From NCBI RefSeq assembly GCF_965224175.1, contig NZ_OZ245041.1:806001-870000 (forward strand): 64,000 nucleotides of DNA. The letters run 5' to 3'. Below are positions 27,122 through 36,221 of the stretch, piece by piece. The notes under the pieces were generated by a model. The model did no database searches. It was not told the DNA's origin and worked only from the letters and a program-made list of their open reading frames with translations. The stretch's first letter is position 1. Each line of letters starts with the position of its first letter. This stretch comes from Kordia sp965224175 (GTDB taxonomy: Bacteria; Bacteroidota; Bacteroidia; Flavobacteriales; Flavobacteriaceae). Both the position numbers and the translations under genes were made by a program.

Positions 27122-28088
27122 TTATATACCTACTCCTCTGTATGTTGAGGAAATTAATATTGAAGCTATTGAGAAAGAAACCATCACACGGTATTGGCTT
27201 AAAATTGTTGAAGATGGATTAGGGAGTCCTATAAGCATTCCTGTTATTGTTGCTAAAGGTGCTAAAGAAGGAAAAACTGTAGGTGTCACAGCAGCTGTAC
27301 ATGGAAATGAATTGAATGGGATTTCTGTAATTCAAAAACTGTTTAGCGAAATTGATACGAGTGAACTTAAAGGAACTATTGTCGGGATTCCAGTAGTGAA
27401 TGTTCCTTCGTATGTGAGAAACAAGCGAAGATTTATTGATGATGTAGATTTGAATCACATCATGCCAGGATCGGAAAATGGAAATGTAAGTCAGGCATAT
27501 ACGTGGCAAGTGGTTCATAAAATTATTCATCAGTTTGATTATTTGGTGGACTTACATACTGCTAGCAATGGTCGAATAAATTCGTATTATGTAAGAGCAG
27601 ACATGAAAGATGAAGTAGTTCAGAAAATGGCATTACTACAAAATGCACAGATCATTGTACACAATCCTCCTAGTGATGGCACATTAAGAGGTACCGCAGA
27701 TGAATTAGGTATTCCTGCGATTACAATGGAAGTAGGAGATCCTAATTTATTTCAAAAAGGATTGATTCGTGATGGACTTACTGGAATTTACAATTTATTG
27801 GGTTATTTAAACTTACTTGATTGTGAAGTAGAAGAAAATGACGAAGAAACGATGATTTGTCAGAAATCTTATTGGATATATACTGCTAAAGGTGGATTGC
27901 TTACAGTTCATGCTAAATTAACGGAAGTAGTCGAAAAAGGAACTAAAATAGCAACACTCAGAAATATTTTTGGGGATGTTACAGAAGAATACTTTGCACC
28001 AGAGAAAGGAGTTATTATAGGGAAAAATGTGAATCCTGTGTCACAAACTGGCGGAAGAATTTTACACTTGGGGCTTCTTCAAGATTAA
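27111..28088 (+). CDS. Succinylglutamate desuccinylase/aspartoacylase-family zinc hydrolase
   Basis: 325 residues. Zinc-site motifs: AAVHGNELNG (His and Glu ligands), LVDLHTAS (third His), RRFIDDVDLNHIMPG, and the catalytic Glu in TMEVGDP. The C-terminal beta domain (about 235-325) is usual for this family. Members remove an acyl group from an N-acyl amino acid. Here it forms the last step of a cluster with two ATP-grasp ligases, which hints that an acyl group is put on, or a peptide bond made, and a protecting group then removed. That order is inference. Confidence 0.82.
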   Translation: MKNDYIPTPLYVEEINIEAIEKETITRYWLKIVEDGLGSPISIPVIVAKGAKEGKTVGVTAAVHGNELNGISVIQKLFSEIDTSELKGTIVGIPVVNVPSYVRNKRRFIDDVDLNHIMPGSENGNVSQAYTWQVVHKIIHQFDYLVDLHTASNGRINSYYVRADMKDEVVQKMALLQNAQIIVHNPPSDGTLRGTADELGIPAITMEVGDPNLFQKGLIRDGLTGIYNLLGYLNLLDCEVEENDEETMICQKSYWIYTAKGGLLTVHAKLTEVVEKGTKIATLRNIFGDVTEEYFAPEKGVIIGKNVNPVSQTGGRILHLGLLQD

Positions 28089-28105
28089 AAAACTATTTTT
28101 ATAGA

Positions 28106-28303
28106 ATGTATAAAAAAAATGACATAGTAATATATAAATCAACTCCTAAATCAAAAGGAATTCTCGTCAAAATATTAATTCATCGAGATAATTTTTTCTC
28201 TTATGGTAATATGCCTGACGAAAATTATGACTACTATGTAAGATCGGAAGTAGATGGAGCACAATTTTTTGTAAATAAAAAGAGTCTCAATTGTATAGAT
28301 TGA
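28106..28303 (+). CDS. Small hypothetical protein (65 aa)
   Basis: 65 residues, basic, no membrane segment; alternating hydrophobic pattern and KKNDIVIYKSTPKSKGILVKIL suggest a small beta-barrel. It follows the hydrolase by 17 nt and is probably in the same transcript. Its stop codon is inside the terminator stem. Function unknown. Confidence 0.6.
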   Translation: MYKKNDIVIYKSTPKSKGILVKILIHRDNFFSYGNMPDENYDYYVRSEVDGAQFFVNKKSLNCID

Positions 28304-28309
28304 GACTCT
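28281..28309. terminator. Perfect 11-bp hairpin, probably a two-way terminator
   Basis: AGAGTCTCAAT-TGTATAG-ATTGAGACTCT. On the plus strand the following sequence is CACTTTAATAA, a weak U tract. On the minus strand it is TTTTATTT, a good one. The stem covers the last codons and stop of the 65-residue gene. Confidence 0.65.
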
Positions 28310-28376
28310 CACTTTAATAATAACTTTAATTTTAAGATACTTACTTTCTTAATTTTAATTCCATTTGACAGTTTTG

Positions 28377-28582
28377 CCTTGGGTATTAGTCTATTATATT
28401 ACAAGCATAAACACCAACAGATTAACAGCTGGAAAGTTTGATCAACAAAAGAAAACCAACCACACTTAACTGATGTGACTAGTTCATTTAATGATCATTG
28501 GAAGCGTTTCAAAAGAAATCGAACTAAAAGGTATAGCTGTTAAGATTAAACAGCTTCGAATTGCAGTAAAACAAAATGGAGT
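28377..28582 (+). pseudogene. Eroded remnant of an N6-adenine DNA methylase gene
   Basis: Two blocks match the intact methylase at 14269-16926. Block 1 (about 28377-28440) encodes LLYYKHK and matches the part around 15911-15968 (GLLYYKHKKP). Block 2 (about 28443-28582) encodes KENQPHLTDVTSSF then RFKRNR and IKQLRIAVK, and matches the last 45 codons (about 16783-16915). About 85-90% of bases agree over the first 80 nt of block 2. The roughly 810 nt between the blocks is gone, and stops and frameshifts are present. Confidence 0.75.
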
Positions 28583-28589
28583 ATTAAAT

Positions 28590-28829
28590 TTATTGATTAC
28601 GAGCATTACGCAAGTTTTTTGTGGCTCTGATTAGTTCTGCATACCCGTTTACAAAATATTTAGAAATTTTGAGTATTCCGTAAATAGCAATTCCACAGAT
28701 AACTAATTTTGTGACTGGATGCTTTAATATTTTTTTCTTATCAATTAACGGTTTGGTAGACTTTGGAATGGAATCCAAATCTAATCCATCTAAAATAGAT
28801 TTTCTTTTTGTTTGTTTATTTCTTATCAT
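28590..28829 (-). CDS. Small membrane protein (79 aa)
   Basis: 79 residues with a basic N-terminal half (KQTKRKS, IDKKKILKHP) and one membrane segment at about 40-58 (TKLVICGIAIYGILKIS), then a short polar tail. Preferred over the 92-residue frame on the other strand because of its normal charge and hydrophobicity layout. It lies beside the methylase remnant. No family recognised. Confidence 0.5.
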   Translation of the reverse strand: MIRNKQTKRKSILDGLDLDSIPKSTKPLIDKKKILKHPVTKLVICGIAIYGILKISKYFVNGYAELIRATKNLRNARNQ

Positions 28830-29216
28830 TTTTCGTATGATTTTATTAGAAATAAATAGTAAAACTGATAGTCATTTAGCAATATATTTACACCCAAAAA
28901 TTGATTTTTTGAATGCTGAAAAATCTAGTGAAAATAAGATGACTTTAAGGAGCTACAAGAGTACCGTTTCAGAGTACCGAAAAGCATAGAAATCGACCCT
29001 TTTTCGGACTCCTAATTCCGTAAATTACTGAAAATTAGATGGTAGCAAATTAACCAACTGCTTGTTGTGTGTTGTTTGTTAATTTGAAAATACTTTTACA
29101 TTCAACCTTGATAATTTCTTAGCACTTCTATACAGTTTTCGACGAAAATCACTCGAAGTGACGTTTGGATATTTGTTGATTTATTCTTTCTATAGAAAAC
29201 TGAACGAAGTCAAAGT
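28830..29216. other. 387-nt stretch between a small gene and phoH
   Basis: No convincing gene. It contains a repeat unit (29143-29162) also found at 62424, flanked by CAGTTTTC (29133-29140) and, further on, GAAAACTG, which could pair. It looks like an intergenic repeat element. Confidence 0.4.
29143..29162. repeat. Dispersed intergenic repeat unit (copy also at 62424-62443)
   Basis: The 20-mer CGAAAATCACTCGAAGTGAC is identical at both places, over 33 kb apart, both in intergenic DNA. It contains CACTCGAAGTG, a near palindrome. Confidence 0.55.
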
Positions 29217-30170
29217 TTAGTTCTGATGTTCAATACTCTTGTACGCTTCAATAACTTTCTTCACTAATCTATGACGAACTACATCTTTATCATCTAAATA
29301 AATGATTCCGATTCCTTTAATGTCTTTTAAGACAAGTAAAGCTTCTTTTAGCCCAGAAATTACACGTCTTGGTAAATCTATCTGTCCTGGATCGCCAGTA
29401 AGCATGAATTTCGCATTTTTACCCATACGCGTCAAAAACATTTTCATTTGCGCATGTGTCGTATTTTGTGCTTCATCCAAAATCACAAAAGCATTATCAA
29501 GCGTACGTCCACGCATAAATGCCATTGGTGCTATTTGAATCGTACCATCTTCTATGTATTTAGCTAATTTTTCTGGCGGAATCATATCACGCAATGCATC
29601 ATACAACGGTTGCATATACGGATCGAGTTTTTCTTTTAAATCTCCAGGTAAAAAACCTAAGCTTTCTCCTGCCTCTACAGCCGGACGTGTTAAAATGATT
29701 CTTCTTACTTCTTTATTCTTTAAAGCTCTTACGGCTAATGCAACTCCTGTGTAGGTTTTACCAGTTCCTGCAGGACCAATAGCAAAAACCATATCATTTT
29801 TATTCATCAACTCAACCAACTTACGCTGATTGGCTGTAATTGCTTTAATTAATTTACCATTGTGGCCATGTACCAAAGTTTCTCCGCTTGAAGCAGACGT
29901 ATCATAATCTTTAGCACTTTCACTTGTTAATACACGTTCAATGACATTTTCGTCAATTTTGTTGTACTTCCCAAAATGCTCCATTAACATTGTAAGACGT
30001 TTGTCAAACTCTTCTAATAAGGCTTCATCTCCGTATGCTTTTATTTTATTTCCTCTGGCTACAATTTTGAGTTTAGGGAAGTATTTTTTTAGCAATTCTA
30101 TGTTGGTGTTTTGGTGACCAAAAAACTCTCTTGGACTGATCTCAGAAAGTTCAAAAATAATTTCGTTCAA
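29217..30170 (-). CDS. PhoH-like ATPase
   Basis: 317 residues, the usual length for PhoH-like proteins. Walker A is GPAGTGKTYTGVALA (about 132-146), Walker B FVILDEAQNTTHAQMKMFL, and the conserved MAFMRGRTLDNA precedes it. A short N-terminal region resembles a KH-like RNA-binding piece. Related proteins act with the endoribonuclease YbeY in RNA processing; that partner is not in the window. Cytoplasmic, single gene, divergent from the SAM hydrolase. Confidence 0.9.
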   Translation of the reverse strand: MNEIIFELSEISPREFFGHQNTNIELLKKYFPKLKIVARGNKIKAYGDEALLEEFDKRLTMLMEHFGKYNKIDENVIERVLTSESAKDYDTSASSGETLVHGHNGKLIKAITANQRKLVELMNKNDMVFAIGPAGTGKTYTGVALAVRALKNKEVRRIILTRPAVEAGESLGFLPGDLKEKLDPYMQPLYDALRDMIPPEKLAKYIEDGTIQIAPMAFMRGRTLDNAFVILDEAQNTTHAQMKMFLTRMGKNAKFMLTGDPGQIDLPRRVISGLKEALLVLKDIKGIGIIYLDDKDVVRHRLVKKVIEAYKSIEHQN

Positions 30171-30440
30171 AAGCGACTCGTATTAAGGTTAGATTTCCGT
30201 TTTGTTTTTTTAGATTTGCAACACAAACTTACCATTTTTTAATTGAACTCGTTTAAACTTTTGGAATTTAAGCGAAATTTAAAGGTTTTAAGTCCTGATA
30301 AACACTTTTTTGACTTGATAGCTTAGCTATAAAACGGAAAAAAAATGCAAACAGTACTAAAAAACAAACACTTTTTGGGCAATAAAAAAAGTATAATTGA
30401 GTTCAGAGAATAAATTTAAAAAAATATCAACAATTCATCA

Positions 30441-31271
30441 ATGGCAATTATAACACTGACAACTGATTTTGGGGAGAAAGACCATTTTGTGGGCGCAGTT
30501 AAAGGAGCTATTTATAGTGAACTAAACGATATACGTATTGTTGATATCTCACATAGTGTGAATCCTTTTAATATTACTGAAGCTGCATACATCATTCAAA
30601 ATGCTTTTAATAGCTTTCCAAAAGGAAGTATTCATATTATTGGGATTGATTCTGAATTGAATCCTGAAAATAAACATATTGCCGTAAAATTAGACGGTCA
30701 TTTTTTTGTGTGTGCCAATAATGGAATTATGAGTTTGATTGCTTCCGAGATTGTTCCTGAAAAGATTGTAGAAATTAATATTCACGATCGTTTAGAAACC
30801 AATTTTCCAGTTTTAGATGTATTTGTACAAGTTGCTTGTCATATTGCACGTGGCGGAACGCTGGAAGTGATTGGAAAGACCATTCATGAAATAAAACATT
30901 TAACGGACATTAAACCTGTTATTAATACAGACGATTCACAAATCATTGGAAATGTCATTTATATTGATAACTATGGAAATGTTGTGACAAATATTACGCG
31001 AAAAATATTTAAAGATGTTGGAAAAGGACGTAATTTTGAGATTTCGGCGCGTAATTATAAATTTAAAACCATTCATGAACGTTATAGCGACTCTATTAAT
31101 TTTAATGTAGAACGACATAAACGAGAAGAAGATGGTAAAAAATTAGCACTGTTTAATTCGGCTAACTTTTTAGAGTTGGCAATTTATAAAAGTAATCCGC
31201 AAACTGTTGGTAGTGCTTCTAGCCTATTTGGTTTGCAATTTAGAGATACCATAACTATTAATTTTTCATAA
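30441..31271 (+). CDS. S-adenosylmethionine hydrolase (DUF62, chlorinase/fluorinase family)
   Basis: 276 residues. The N-terminal TLTTDFGEKDHFVGAVKGAI and the FVCANNGIMSLI region mark the family, and the C-terminal beta domain (about 170-276) is present. Most bacterial members use water instead of halide and split SAM to adenosine and methionine. The distinguishing halogenase loop is not visible here, so hydrolase is the default call. It is the first of a run of closely spaced plus-strand genes and ends 3 nt before the next. Confidence 0.85.
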   Translation: MAIITLTTDFGEKDHFVGAVKGAIYSELNDIRIVDISHSVNPFNITEAAYIIQNAFNSFPKGSIHIIGIDSELNPENKHIAVKLDGHFFVCANNGIMSLIASEIVPEKIVEINIHDRLETNFPVLDVFVQVACHIARGGTLEVIGKTIHEIKHLTDIKPVINTDDSQIIGNVIYIDNYGNVVTNITRKIFKDVGKGRNFEISARNYKFKTIHERYSDSINFNVERHKREEDGKKLALFNSANFLELAIYKSNPQTVGSASSLFGLQFRDTITINFS

Positions 31272-31274
31272 ACT

Positions 31275-31571
31275 ATGTTTGTACGTATTGTTAAAATGAG
31301 TTTTCATTCAAAATATATTCCTGATTTTTTGGCTATGTTTGAGGAAAAGAAACAATCGATAAAAGATCGTGAAGGTTGTGAATTTTTAGAGTTGTATCAA
31401 GATAAAACTAATCCTGAAATTTTCTTTACATACAGTCATTGGCAACATGTAGATAACTTGGAAGCATATAGAAATTCAGAATTATTTAAAAACGTTTGGA
31501 AGCAAACCAAAGCTATGTTTAATGACAAGCCGCAAGCATGGAGTGTTGATAAATTAGTGAGTTTATCCTAA
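31275..31571 (+). CDS. Antibiotic biosynthesis monooxygenase-fold protein
   Basis: 98 residues with the ABM ferredoxin-like fold: FVRIVKMSF, then REGCEFLELYQDKTNPEIFFTYSHW, and a C-terminal helix HVDNLEAYRNSELFKNVW. Small dimeric proteins of this fold are quinol monooxygenases or haem-degrading enzymes; nothing here fixes the substrate. It starts 3 nt after the SAM hydrolase stop, so it is co-transcribed. Confidence 0.85.
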   Translation: MFVRIVKMSFHSKYIPDFLAMFEEKKQSIKDREGCEFLELYQDKTNPEIFFTYSHWQHVDNLEAYRNSELFKNVWKQTKAMFNDKPQAWSVDKLVSLS

Positions 31572-31647
31572 TTAAAATACTAGAACGCATAACCAAACGT
31601 TAGACATTCATACATTCTGTAAAAAGAATGATTAGTTAAAAAAATAT

Positions 31648-32463
31648 ATGCTAAGATCATTATATTATTCTTTATCACCCAAACAACGATTATTACTGAG
31701 AAAGGTAGTATATTTTCCTATTGATCTTTTTAGAAAACGTCACGAACTCGAACCACCAAAAGGATATGTATATACTGGTCCCGGAAATTATATAGAAATT
31801 GGAGAAACCTTTTTTACCTATTTTAAAGAGTACGGAAACATTCAACCAAACAGCCGTATTTTAGATATTGGCTCAGGAATAGGTAGAATGGCAATACCAT
31901 TTACCACATTTTTAAACGAAGAAGGAAACTACGAAGGTTTTGATGTCGTTGCACAAGGTGTCAATTGGTGTACTGAGAATATTAGTTCTAAATATCCGAA
32001 TTTTAGGTTTACACATACGCCATTAAAGAATGATTTATACAACTTAAATACCTCTAAAGAAGCCAAAGATTTTATATTTCCTTACGAAGCTTCAAGCTTT
32101 GACTTTGCCTTTTTAACTTCTGTATTTACACATATGATGCCTAATGATGTTTTGCATTATCTAGGAGAAATTCATCGCGTTTTGGATACAGAAAAAATTT
32201 GTTTGGCTACTTTTTTTATTTTGGATGAAACTTCTCGAAAGTTGATGTCATCTAGTAAAATGAATTTCAGTATAACTCATGAACACTATGCGTTGATGGA
32301 CAAAAAGGTGAAAGAAGCCAACGTCGCATTTGATAAAGAATATATTTTTAAACAGTTTGAAACAAAAGGTTTTCAAGTCAAGCATTATTTTCCTGGAACT
32401 TGGTCAGGAAGAACTGAAAACACCTTATCATATCAAGACATTATTGTATTAAAAAAGAAGTAA
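31648..32463 (+). CDS. Class I SAM-dependent methyltransferase
   Basis: 271 residues. SAM-binding motif I is NSRILDIGSGIGRMAIPF, with the acidic residue at GFDVV, followed by SFDFAFLTSVFTHMMP and a final beta-hairpin. The N-terminal 60 residues (SLSPKQRLLLRKVVYFPIDLFRK) look like a membrane- or substrate-contacting arm, a type often seen in enzymes acting on glycans or lipids. Substrate unknown. Its stop touches the gldF start with no gap. Confidence 0.85.
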   Translation: MLRSLYYSLSPKQRLLLRKVVYFPIDLFRKRHELEPPKGYVYTGPGNYIEIGETFFTYFKEYGNIQPNSRILDIGSGIGRMAIPFTTFLNEEGNYEGFDVVAQGVNWCTENISSKYPNFRFTHTPLKNDLYNLNTSKEAKDFIFPYEASSFDFAFLTSVFTHMMPNDVLHYLGEIHRVLDTEKICLATFFILDETSRKLMSSSKMNFSITHEHYALMDKKVKEANVAFDKEYIFKQFETKGFQVKHYFPGTWSGRTENTLSYQDIIVLKKK

Positions 32464-33189
32464 ATGTTCGCAATACTAAAAAAAGAAATTAATTCGTTTT
32501 TCTCTTCGTCCATTGGATACTTGGTTATTGCCTTGTTTTTAGTCCTAAACGGATTATTCTTATGGTTTTTTAAGAGTGAATTTAATGTGTTTAATTACGG
32601 ATTTGCCGATTTAACACCTTTCTTCACCTTAGCACCATGGATTTTCATCTTTTTAATTCCGGCAATTACCATGCGTAGTTTTTCAGAAGAAAAACGCTTG
32701 GGAACATTAGAATTATTATTGACAAAGCCTATTTCTGGTTGGCAAATTGTGCTTGGAAAATATTTTGGTTCGTTAGTATTGATCATATTAGCGTTAATTC
32801 CAACATTATTATACGTGTACACTGTTTGGAGTTTAGGAAACCCAGTTGGAAACCTTGACATAGGCAGTACACTTGGCTCCTATTTTGGTTTGCTATTTTT
32901 AATTGCTGCTTATACAAGTATTGGTGTATTTACATCAACGCTTTCTCAAAATCAAATTGTGGCATTTATCGCAGCTGTATTTATCTGTTTCGTGATGTAT
33001 TTTGGTTTTGAAGGCATAGCAAATGCTGACATTTTTGGAGATTTTAGTGCTACTGTAGAGAAATTTGGTATGAAACGTCATTTTGATAGCATTGCGCGCG
33101 GTGTTATTGATACAAGAGATGTTGTGTATTTTATAAGTGTCACGCTATTCTTTTTATTCTTAACAGTATTACAATTAAAAAAACGATAA
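32464..33189 (+). CDS. gldF: Gliding motility ABC transporter permease GldF
   Basis: 241 residues with six membrane segments and the ABC-2 permease pattern MFAILKKEINSFFSSSIGYLV, PAITMRSFSEEKRLGTLELLLTKPI. This is the sequence style of flavobacterial GldF. It works with GldG (next gene, 2 nt on) and the ATPase GldA, which is not in the window. It is found together with the type IX/gliding machinery in flavobacteria, although the transporter is not needed in every species. Confidence 0.92.
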   Translation: MFAILKKEINSFFSSSIGYLVIALFLVLNGLFLWFFKSEFNVFNYGFADLTPFFTLAPWIFIFLIPAITMRSFSEEKRLGTLELLLTKPISGWQIVLGKYFGSLVLIILALIPTLLYVYTVWSLGNPVGNLDIGSTLGSYFGLLFLIAAYTSIGVFTSTLSQNQIVAFIAAVFICFVMYFGFEGIANADIFGDFSATVEKFGMKRHFDSIARGVIDTRDVVYFISVTLFFLFLTVLQLKKR

Positions 33190-33191
33190 GT

Positions 33192-34850
33192 TTGAAGAAA
33201 GAACTCAATACTAAGGTTAAAATACTTTTAGTCTTTGTTGGACTAATCATTCTAAATGCTATTGCAAGTAGCGTATTTACACGTTTTGACTTAACGCAAG
33301 ACAAACGTTACACGCTTTCGGAAGCTTCTAAGAATACGCTTGCAGAAGTCAATTCGCCTGTAGTTATTACCATTTTCTTAAAAGGAGAATTACCAGCAGA
33401 ATACAAACGTTTGGCTGATGAAACAGAACAATTATTAGAAGAATTTTCAGCATATAACCCAAACGTAAAATATACCTACGTAGATCCTATTGAAGAAAAT
33501 GCTATCGAATTTTTAGCAAATAACGGCATGGATCCGAAATACATAACTGAAGAAGTTACTAATAAAATTTCGCGAGAAGCCGTATATCCTTGGGCAATTG
33601 CAAGTCACGGTAATAAAACAGTAAGAGTTCCATTGTACAAAAACAATCTGGCAAATTCTGATGATGAAAAAATTGCTAGTTCCGTACAACATTTAGAGTA
33701 TGCTTTTGCAGATGCTTTTACGAAATTAACGATCATAGACAAACAAACAATTGCTATTTTAAAAGGAAATGGAGAATTAGACGATTTGTATATCGCAAGT
33801 TTTTTACAAACTCTCAAAGACTATTATAAAATTGCTCCTTTCGATTTGAGTGCTTTTCCTGATAATCCCGAAAAATCATTAGAAAACCTAAAACGTTTCG
33901 ACTTAGCAATTGTTCCTAAGCCAACCAAAGCATTTTCAGATGATGAAAAGTATGTTTTAGATCAATACACGATGCGTGGCGGAAAGTCGTTATGGTTGTT
34001 AGAAAACACTGTGGCAGAGATGGATAGTTTGTATAGTGAAAGTGGTGCTTCTTTGGCTTTTCCAAGAGATTTACGATTGAATGATTTTTTCTTTGAATAC
34101 GGTATCCGAATCAATCCAAAATTGGTCAATGATATGCAATGTGCACCAATTATTATGGCTGTTGGCGAAGGAAAAGAAACTCAGTACTTACCAATTCAGT
34201 GGCGCTACAATCCGTTAGTAAAACCTTCTGTAGATCATCCTATTACAAACAATACTAACTTAGTACGTTTTGAATTTGCCAACCAAATTGATCTTTTAAA
34301 AAGTAGTACGAAGAAAACTGTTTTATTAAAAAGTTCGGCAGCTTCAAAATTGGAAGGTGTTCCAAAGCCAATTTCGCTGTCAATTATAGAAAACGAACCA
34401 AAACTAGAAGCTTACGAAGGCAAAGGCAATCAAAATTTGGCTGTTTTATTGGAAGGAACTTTTGAATCTGTGTATAAAAATCGTATCAAACCATTTAAGC
34501 TTTCTGATAATAAAACTGAAGGTGAATCTAAGATGTTAGTCATTGCAGATGGTGATGTGATCAAAAATCAAGTAACGCGTGGCAGACCGCAAGAATTAGG
34601 TTTTGATATTGTCACAAAACGTCAATATGGAAACAAAGAATTCTTATTAAATTCTGTAAATTACCTATTAGACAACAACGGACTTATAAACATTCGTTCC
34701 AAGGAATTAAAATTAGCTTTCTTAGATACTGAAAAAGTCATTGCCGAAAAATCGTACTGGCAACTTGTAAACATTGGGTTTCCACTAATTATCCTTGCTA
34801 TTTTTGGTATTGTATTTACCTATCTGCGTAAGCGTAAGTTTGCAAAATAG
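33192..34850 (+). CDS. gldG: Gliding motility ABC transporter component GldG
   Basis: 552 residues: an N-terminal membrane anchor (VKILLVFVGLIILNAIASSVF), the family motif TRFDLTQDKRYTLSEASKNTL, a large periplasmic part, and a C-terminal membrane segment (about 525-545, IGFPLIILAIFGIVF). The start is TTG at 33192, 2 nt after gldF. No ATG is available before the conserved N-terminus, so TTG is the likely start. Partner of GldF in the membrane. Confidence 0.92.
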   Translation: MKKELNTKVKILLVFVGLIILNAIASSVFTRFDLTQDKRYTLSEASKNTLAEVNSPVVITIFLKGELPAEYKRLADETEQLLEEFSAYNPNVKYTYVDPIEENAIEFLANNGMDPKYITEEVTNKISREAVYPWAIASHGNKTVRVPLYKNNLANSDDEKIASSVQHLEYAFADAFTKLTIIDKQTIAILKGNGELDDLYIASFLQTLKDYYKIAPFDLSAFPDNPEKSLENLKRFDLAIVPKPTKAFSDDEKYVLDQYTMRGGKSLWLLENTVAEMDSLYSESGASLAFPRDLRLNDFFFEYGIRINPKLVNDMQCAPIIMAVGEGKETQYLPIQWRYNPLVKPSVDHPITNNTNLVRFEFANQIDLLKSSTKKTVLLKSSAASKLEGVPKPISLSIIENEPKLEAYEGKGNQNLAVLLEGTFESVYKNRIKPFKLSDNKTEGESKMLVIADGDVIKNQVTRGRPQELGFDIVTKRQYGNKEFLLNSVNYLLDNNGLINIRSKELKLAFLDTEKVIAEKSYWQLVNIGFPLIILAIFGIVFTYLRKRKFAK

Positions 34851-34890
34851 TTTGTTAATAAGTTTCCTTTCTTTACAACGACTTTTAAGA

Positions 34891-34898
34891 TATATTTG
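34891..34898 (+). promoter_or_regulatory. Candidate -7 box TATATTTG for dnaN
   Basis: A full match to TAnnTTTG, about 105 nt upstream of the dnaN ATG. A TTTC about 20 nt upstream is an imperfect -33 element. Confidence 0.4.
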
Positions 34899-35002
34899 TA
34901 GGAATATAACAATGTGATTCTTTTCGCATGAATTTACAGCTAAAAAGCTATGTTATTTACATGGGAAGAATTATTTTTGAACATTAAATAGAACAAAAAC
35001 AC

Positions 35003-36121
35003 ATGAAATTTATTGTATCAAGTACATACTTATTAAAGCAGCTTCAAGTTTTAGGAGGCGTTATTAATAATAGTAATACCTTACCTATTTTAGAAAATTT
35101 CCTTTTTGAATTGAATGAAAATGAATTGAAGGTAACTGCTACTGATTTAGAAACGACAATGTCATCCGTTTTAAACGTAGAATCAGATAGCACAGGAAAT
35201 ATTGCTGTTCCTGCAAAGTTATTATTAGATACTTTAAAAACCTTTCCTGAACAACCACTAACATTTGTGGTAGAAGAAAATAATACGGTTGAAATTAGCT
35301 CTAACCACGGTAAATATGCTTTAGCATACGCTGATGGAGCCGAGTTTCCTGCAACAGTTGAATTAAAAGATCCAAGCGCAACAACAATTGCTGGTCATGT
35401 ATTGGCTACTGCCATTAGCAAAACAATCTTTGCTTCTGGAAATGATGATTTACGTCCCGTAATGAGTGGTGTATTTTTCCAGTTTTCACCAGAAAACTTA
35501 ACGTTTGTAGCAACAGATGCTCACAAATTGGTAAAATACCAACGTACAGATTTACAAGCTTCTCAAGTAGCTGAATTTATCATGCCAAAGAAACCTTTAA
35601 CATTGTTAAAAGGTATTTTAGGCGCTAGCGAAGAAGACGTTACGATTGAATATAATGAAAGTAATGCAAAATTCATCTTTGACAATATCGTATTAACGTG
35701 TCGTTTGATTGATGGAAGATATCCTAATTATGAAGCGGTAATTCCGAAGGAAAACCCTAATAAATTAGAAATCAATAGAAATCAATTCTTAAACTCTGTG
35801 CGTCGTGTTAGTATTTTCTCTAACAAAACAACACACCAAATTCGTTTAAAGATTGCTGGAGCTGAATTGAATATTTCTGCTGAAGATTTAGATTACTCAA
35901 ACAAAGCTGAAGAGCGTTTAACTTGCGATTATCAAGGTGATGACATGCAAATTGGCTTCAACTCTCGTTTCTTAACAGAAATGCTAAACAATTTAGGTTC
36001 TGATGATGTTTCTTTAGAAATGTCTTTACCTAATCGTGCAGGAATCTTAACACCTATCGACGGTTTAGAAGAAGGAGAACATATTACTATGCTAGTGATG
36101 CCAGTAATGTTGAACAATTAA
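35003..36121 (+). CDS. dnaN: DNA polymerase III sliding clamp, beta subunit
   Basis: 372 residues, the exact usual size. Three clamp domains are visible, with signatures such as MKFIVSSTYLLKQLQ at the N-terminus, VMSGVFFQF, and the final MLVMPVMLNN. It forms the ring that holds polymerase III on DNA. The place just after gldF and gldG is conserved in flavobacteria. A strong terminator follows. Confidence 0.97.
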   Translation: MKFIVSSTYLLKQLQVLGGVINNSNTLPILENFLFELNENELKVTATDLETTMSSVLNVESDSTGNIAVPAKLLLDTLKTFPEQPLTFVVEENNTVEISSNHGKYALAYADGAEFPATVELKDPSATTIAGHVLATAISKTIFASGNDDLRPVMSGVFFQFSPENLTFVATDAHKLVKYQRTDLQASQVAEFIMPKKPLTLLKGILGASEEDVTIEYNESNAKFIFDNIVLTCRLIDGRYPNYEAVIPKENPNKLEINRNQFLNSVRRVSIFSNKTTHQIRLKIAGAELNISAEDLDYSNKAEERLTCDYQGDDMQIGFNSRFLTEMLNNLGSDDVSLEMSLPNRAGILTPIDGLEEGEHITMLVMPVMLNN

Positions 36122-36148
36122 TATAAAACAACGTATTTTATATAGAGA

Positions 36149-36183
36149 AAGCCGTTATACGATGTGTATAACGGCTTTTTTAT
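36149..36183 (+). terminator. Strong intrinsic terminator after dnaN
   Basis: 12-bp perfect stem AAGCCGTTATAC-GATGT-GTATAACGGCTT, followed by TTTTTATAT. Confidence 0.9.
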
Positions 36184-36221
36184 ATCTTCTTATTAACTAA
36201 CTTAAAGATCAGAAGACTAAA

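Noticed and set aside
28711..28989. 92-codon plus-strand frame
   Set aside because: It lies opposite the 79-residue membrane protein, whose charge and hydrophobic layout is more natural.
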